This document shows, piece after piece, positions 3,596 to 5,467 of a stretch of 5,467 nt of DNA. Below the pieces are notes generated by a model. That model was not told the DNA's origin and made no database searches. It saw nothing but the letters and a program-made list of their open reading frames with translations. The position numbers and the translations under genes were made by a program. The DNA is from an uncultured Lachnospiraceae bacterium (lineage in GTDB: Bacteria; Bacillota_A; Clostridia; Lachnospirales; Lachnospiraceae): positions 1 to 5,467 of the forward strand of contig CAMWWF010000221.1 of NCBI GenBank assembly GCA_947177885.1. The letters run 5' to 3'. Within the stretch, counting starts at the first letter, position 1. Each line of letters opens with the position of its first letter.

Positions 3596-5467
3596 ATGAA
3601 ACATCGAGTTCTTTCTGTTGTCTTAGCGTTATGCCTGTGTATTTCTTCCCAGTCAGTGGCATACGCGTTTCAGGAAGATCCGTCACAGCAGGAGAAGGTT
3701 TTTGAGGAAGAAGCAACAGAAACGCCGGAAGAGAGCCCGGAGGATGCTCCGGCGGAAACGGATCCCGGTATGGATGAAGCGATTGACCAGCAGACACCAT
3801 CGCAGCAGAAGGAGGAGTCTTCGGAGAAAACGCCGGAAGAGATTCCGGCAGAAGCTCCGGAAGAGTCCGGGGAGGACACTTCGGAAGATGCGGATGCACA
3901 GCAGTCCTTTTCTGATCAGGATGAGGGGATTCCGGAAGCTGCCGCAGACGGACAGGCCGTACGTAATGACACTGTCCCTACTCCCGCGGAAGCCCATGCG
4001 GCTATGACCGCATTGCAGAATCAGGATGGATATAAGGAAGGAACGGCTTGGACCGACTATGAGCCTTTTTCGGACGAGAAGGGATATTATCATTGGAAAG
4101 GCGGCCTTCTCGGGGGAAAGAGAATCAGTGCCGTGGGCTGTGTAGCCTTCGCATTTATACTCAGTGATGCGGCATTTGGCAGCTTACCGGCCAGAATGTA
4201 TGCAGCAGGTGATTTTACATATGAGGATATAAAAGTGGGAGATATCCTGCGGGTAAGAAATGATGTGCATACCGTGATCGTGCTTGAGGTGAGTGATGTG
4301 GGTGTGGTCGTTGCCGAAGGGAACATCAGCACCGGTGACCACAAGGGCAAGGTTCATTGGGGACGGGGAATCTCCAGGGAAGAGGTAATGCGGGACACCA
4401 GCCATTATATCACCCGTTATCCGGACGGATATATCCAGCCGGATGATCCGGGCGCGAACGACACGATTGCGGACGGCACACTTGGCGCAGGGCTTTCATG
4501 GCAGTTGACGAAGGCGGGGACGCTGACTGTCTCCGGTAATGGAAAAATGCCGGATTTTGCAGGTACTTCGGAGCAGCCTTGGAGCAGCAACAGCAGCCAG
4601 ATCCGGAAGGTTGTTATTGGAAACGGCGTTACCAGTATCGGCGCCTGTGCTTTTTGGAACTGTGGGGTCATCAGCGCAGAGATCGCTTCCAGTGTGACAG
4701 AGATTGGCAATAGCGCTTTCAGGGAAACGCAGATGATTTCCGTGACCATTCCTTCCAGTGTGAAGACGATCGGTGACAGTGCATTCCAGAAATGTCAAAA
4801 TCTCAGTGCGGTGTCCGTTTCCGAAGGGGTGGAAAAGATAGGACAGAATGCTTTTCGTGCCTGCACGAGTCTTACTTCGATAGCCATTCCTGCCAGTATC
4901 GGGGAGGTGGGTGATGCAGCATTTCTCGATTGCACGCAAATGATGAACGCGACGTTTGCCAAAGGCGGCAAACAGGTCAATATGGGCGACAATATATTTA
5001 CGCGCTGCTACAAACTGCTGGGTGTGACGCTGCCTGTGAGCATAGACCGTATCGGCGCCGGCATGTTTCAGAATTGTCTGTTGCTTCCCGGGGTGGAGAT
5101 CCCGCAGGGGGCGGAAAGCATTGGAGCGTCTGCTTTTGCTTCCTGTTCCGGATTTACCACGGTCGTGATTCCGGACAGTGTAACGTCAATAGGGACAGCC
5201 GCATTTTCGGCCTGTCCTTTGCGGGACATTTATTTTACGGGCAGTGAAGTGCAGTGGAGCAGTATAGGTAAAATAGGGGATACGGCGTTGGCTGTGTCGA
5301 AGGCAACCATGCATTACAACTATACTGCTGCTCCCGGCCAGAAACCGGAGGGTGGTAATGGAGGCAACGGGAACACCGACAGCCCGGGCAACGGCAGCAC
5401 CAGTAACCCCGGTAACGGCAATACCAGCAGCCCCGGTAATGGCAATACCAACAGCCCTGGCGATGAC
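3596..5467 (+). CDS. Secreted Cys/His-domain protein with BspA-type leucine-rich repeats (C-terminus beyond window)
   Basis: A reading frame of 624 codons, open to the last base. Residues 1-24 are a signal peptide (MKHR, hydrophobic core, AYA before F25). Residues ~26-130 form a very acidic Pro/Glu/Asp-rich spacer with repeated TPEE/APEE motifs. Residues ~135-276 are a domain common in secreted clostridial proteins: YKEGTAWTDYEPF, GCVAFAFILSDAAFG (C182), VGDILRVRNDVHTVIVLE (H225), VVAEGN and THYITRYP-like ending. Its Cys and His suggest an NlpC/P60- or CHAP-like cysteine hydrolase fold, with activity unproven. Residues ~290-336 (GTLGAGLSWQLTKAGTLTVSG...PW) are the usual cap before BspA repeats. 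Residues 345-540 carry nine LRR_5 units. Residues 593-624 are octapeptide repeats. It is exported and probably surface- or matrix-associated, binding proteins or glycans; the anchor, if any, is downstream. Confidence 0.85.
   Translation, partial: MKHRVLSVVLALCLCISSQSVAYAFQEDPSQQEKVFEEEATETPEESPEDAPAETDPGMDEAIDQQTPSQQKEESSEKTPEEIPAEAPEESGEDTSEDADAQQSFSDQDEGIPEAAADGQAVRNDTVPTPAEAHAAMTALQNQDGYKEGTAWTDYEPFSDEKGYYHWKGGLLGGKRISAVGCVAFAFILSDAAFGSLPARMYAAGDFTYEDIKVGDILRVRNDVHTVIVLEVSDVGVVVAEGNISTGDHKGKVHWGRGISREEVMRDTSHYITRYPDGYIQPDDPGANDTIADGTLGAGLSWQLTKAGTLTVSGNGKMPDFAGTSEQPWSSNSSQIRKVVIGNGVTSIGACAFWNCGVISAEIASSVTEIGNSAFRETQMISVTIPSSVKTIGDSAFQKCQNLSAVSVSEGVEKIGQNAFRACTSLTSIAIPASIGEVGDAAFLDCTQMMNATFAKGGKQVNMGDNIFTRCYKLLGVTLPVSIDRIGAGMFQNCLLLPGVEIPQGAESIGASAFASCSGFTTVVIPDSVTSIGTAAFSACPLRDIYFTGSEVQWSSIGKIGDTALAVSKATMHYNYTAAPGQKPEGGNGGNGNTDSPGNGSTSNPGNGNTSSPGNGNTNSPGDD
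3671..3985 (+). repeat. Acidic Pro/Glu-rich low-complexity spacer
   Basis: The coding sequence for residues ~26-130 of the secreted protein is dominated by GAA/GAG, CCG and GAT codons. A 14-mer, AAACGCCGGAAGAG, recurs at 3720-3733 and 3828-3841, encoding repeated TPEE motifs, and CTCCGG-type motifs recur between. It probably spans the cell wall or acts as a disordered stalk. Its purine bias creates long spurious frames on other strands. Confidence 0.65.
4628..5215 (+). repeat. Nine BspA-type (LRR_5) leucine-rich repeat units
   Basis: The motif [V/I]xx[I/V/M]GxxxFxxC begins at residues 345, 367, 389, 412, 435, 460, 483, 506 and 529, giving a period of 22-25 residues. Eight of nine units end in Cys; the second has Thr (FRET). 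Between motifs come I/V-rich strands such as SVTIPSSV and TVVIPDSV. The units have drifted at DNA level, so this is an old array rather than a recent expansion. Confidence 0.85.
5372..5467 (+). repeat. 24-bp tandem repeat coding for (N/S)Tx(S/N)PGNG octapeptides
   Basis: Four consecutive 24-bp units run to the window end and encode NTDSPGNG, STSNPGNG, NTSSPGNG and NTNSPGDD. They differ mostly at third positions and in the third and fourth residues of the unit. They form a flexible Gly/Asn/Pro linker after the LRR domain, and the array may continue beyond the window. Confidence 0.85.

Noticed and set aside
3588..4093. Several minus-strand frames rich in Ser/Pro or Leu/Arg, and a plus-strand Arg/Lys-rich frame at 3702-4007
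   Set aside because: All arise from the GAA/CCG-biased codons of the acidic spacer read in other frames. The plus frame from 3596 with signal peptide and AGGAGG explains the region.
4417..5247. Minus-strand frames at 4417-4992 and a plus-strand frame at 4930-5247 within the LRR region
   Set aside because: They overlap the nine in-frame LRR units, which are strong evidence for the plus frame from 3596, and the alternative products show no domains.

Overview
The window looks like accessory chromosome from a Gram-positive, low-to-mid-GC Clostridia, most likely a gut Lachnospiraceae. This is inferred from the strong AGGAGG ribosome binding sites, an IS256-type insertion-sequence relic, a clostridial secreted Cys/His-domain plus BspA-repeat protein, and a RecG-like ATP-binding regulator. 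No single gene fixes the species. The first ~750 bases are clearly AT-rich and the rest is clearly GC-richer, so the window is probably a join of DNA of different origins.

Layout. (1) 3-560, +: C-terminal part of an ATP-binding (AlbA/HATPase_c_4 type) transcriptional-regulator-like protein, cut by the window edge, with four in-frame 21-bp tandem repeats before its winged helix. (2) 561-1039: a gene graveyard with no intact gene. It holds the left end and first ~34 codons of an IS256-family transposase (with a stop at codon 17), then the last 30 codons of an amidohydrolase on the minus strand with a downstream hairpin. (3) 1040-2361, +: an overlapping gene pair matching the beta and alpha subunits of a C-glycoside deglycosidase (CGD, as in DgpB/DgpC, DfgB/DfgA and CarB/CarC). 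The beta gene has apparently lost its first ~40 codons exactly where it meets the amidohydrolase fragment. (4) 2506-3471, +: a second TIM-barrel sugar isomerase/epimerase-like enzyme with a complete E-D-H-E metal site. (5) 3596 to the window end, +: a large secreted protein preceded by its own promoter, with signal peptide, acidic Pro/Glu-rich linker, a Cys/His-containing domain, nine BspA-type leucine-rich repeats and a Gly/Asn/Pro octapeptide repeat. It is still open at the last base.

How the genes fit together. The CGD pair and the following isomerase look like the remains of a catabolic operon for 3-oxo-glycosides. In known systems a Gfo/Idh/MocA-type dehydrogenase first oxidises the sugar at C3, the CGD alpha/beta complex then cleaves the C-C (or C-O) bond to the aglycone, and accessory enzymes process the sugar. 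The dehydrogenase and transporter are not in this window. The truncated beta gene and the absence of a recognisable promoter upstream raise the question of whether the system still works. The secreted protein is a separate transcription unit, probably concerned with the cell surface or matrix.
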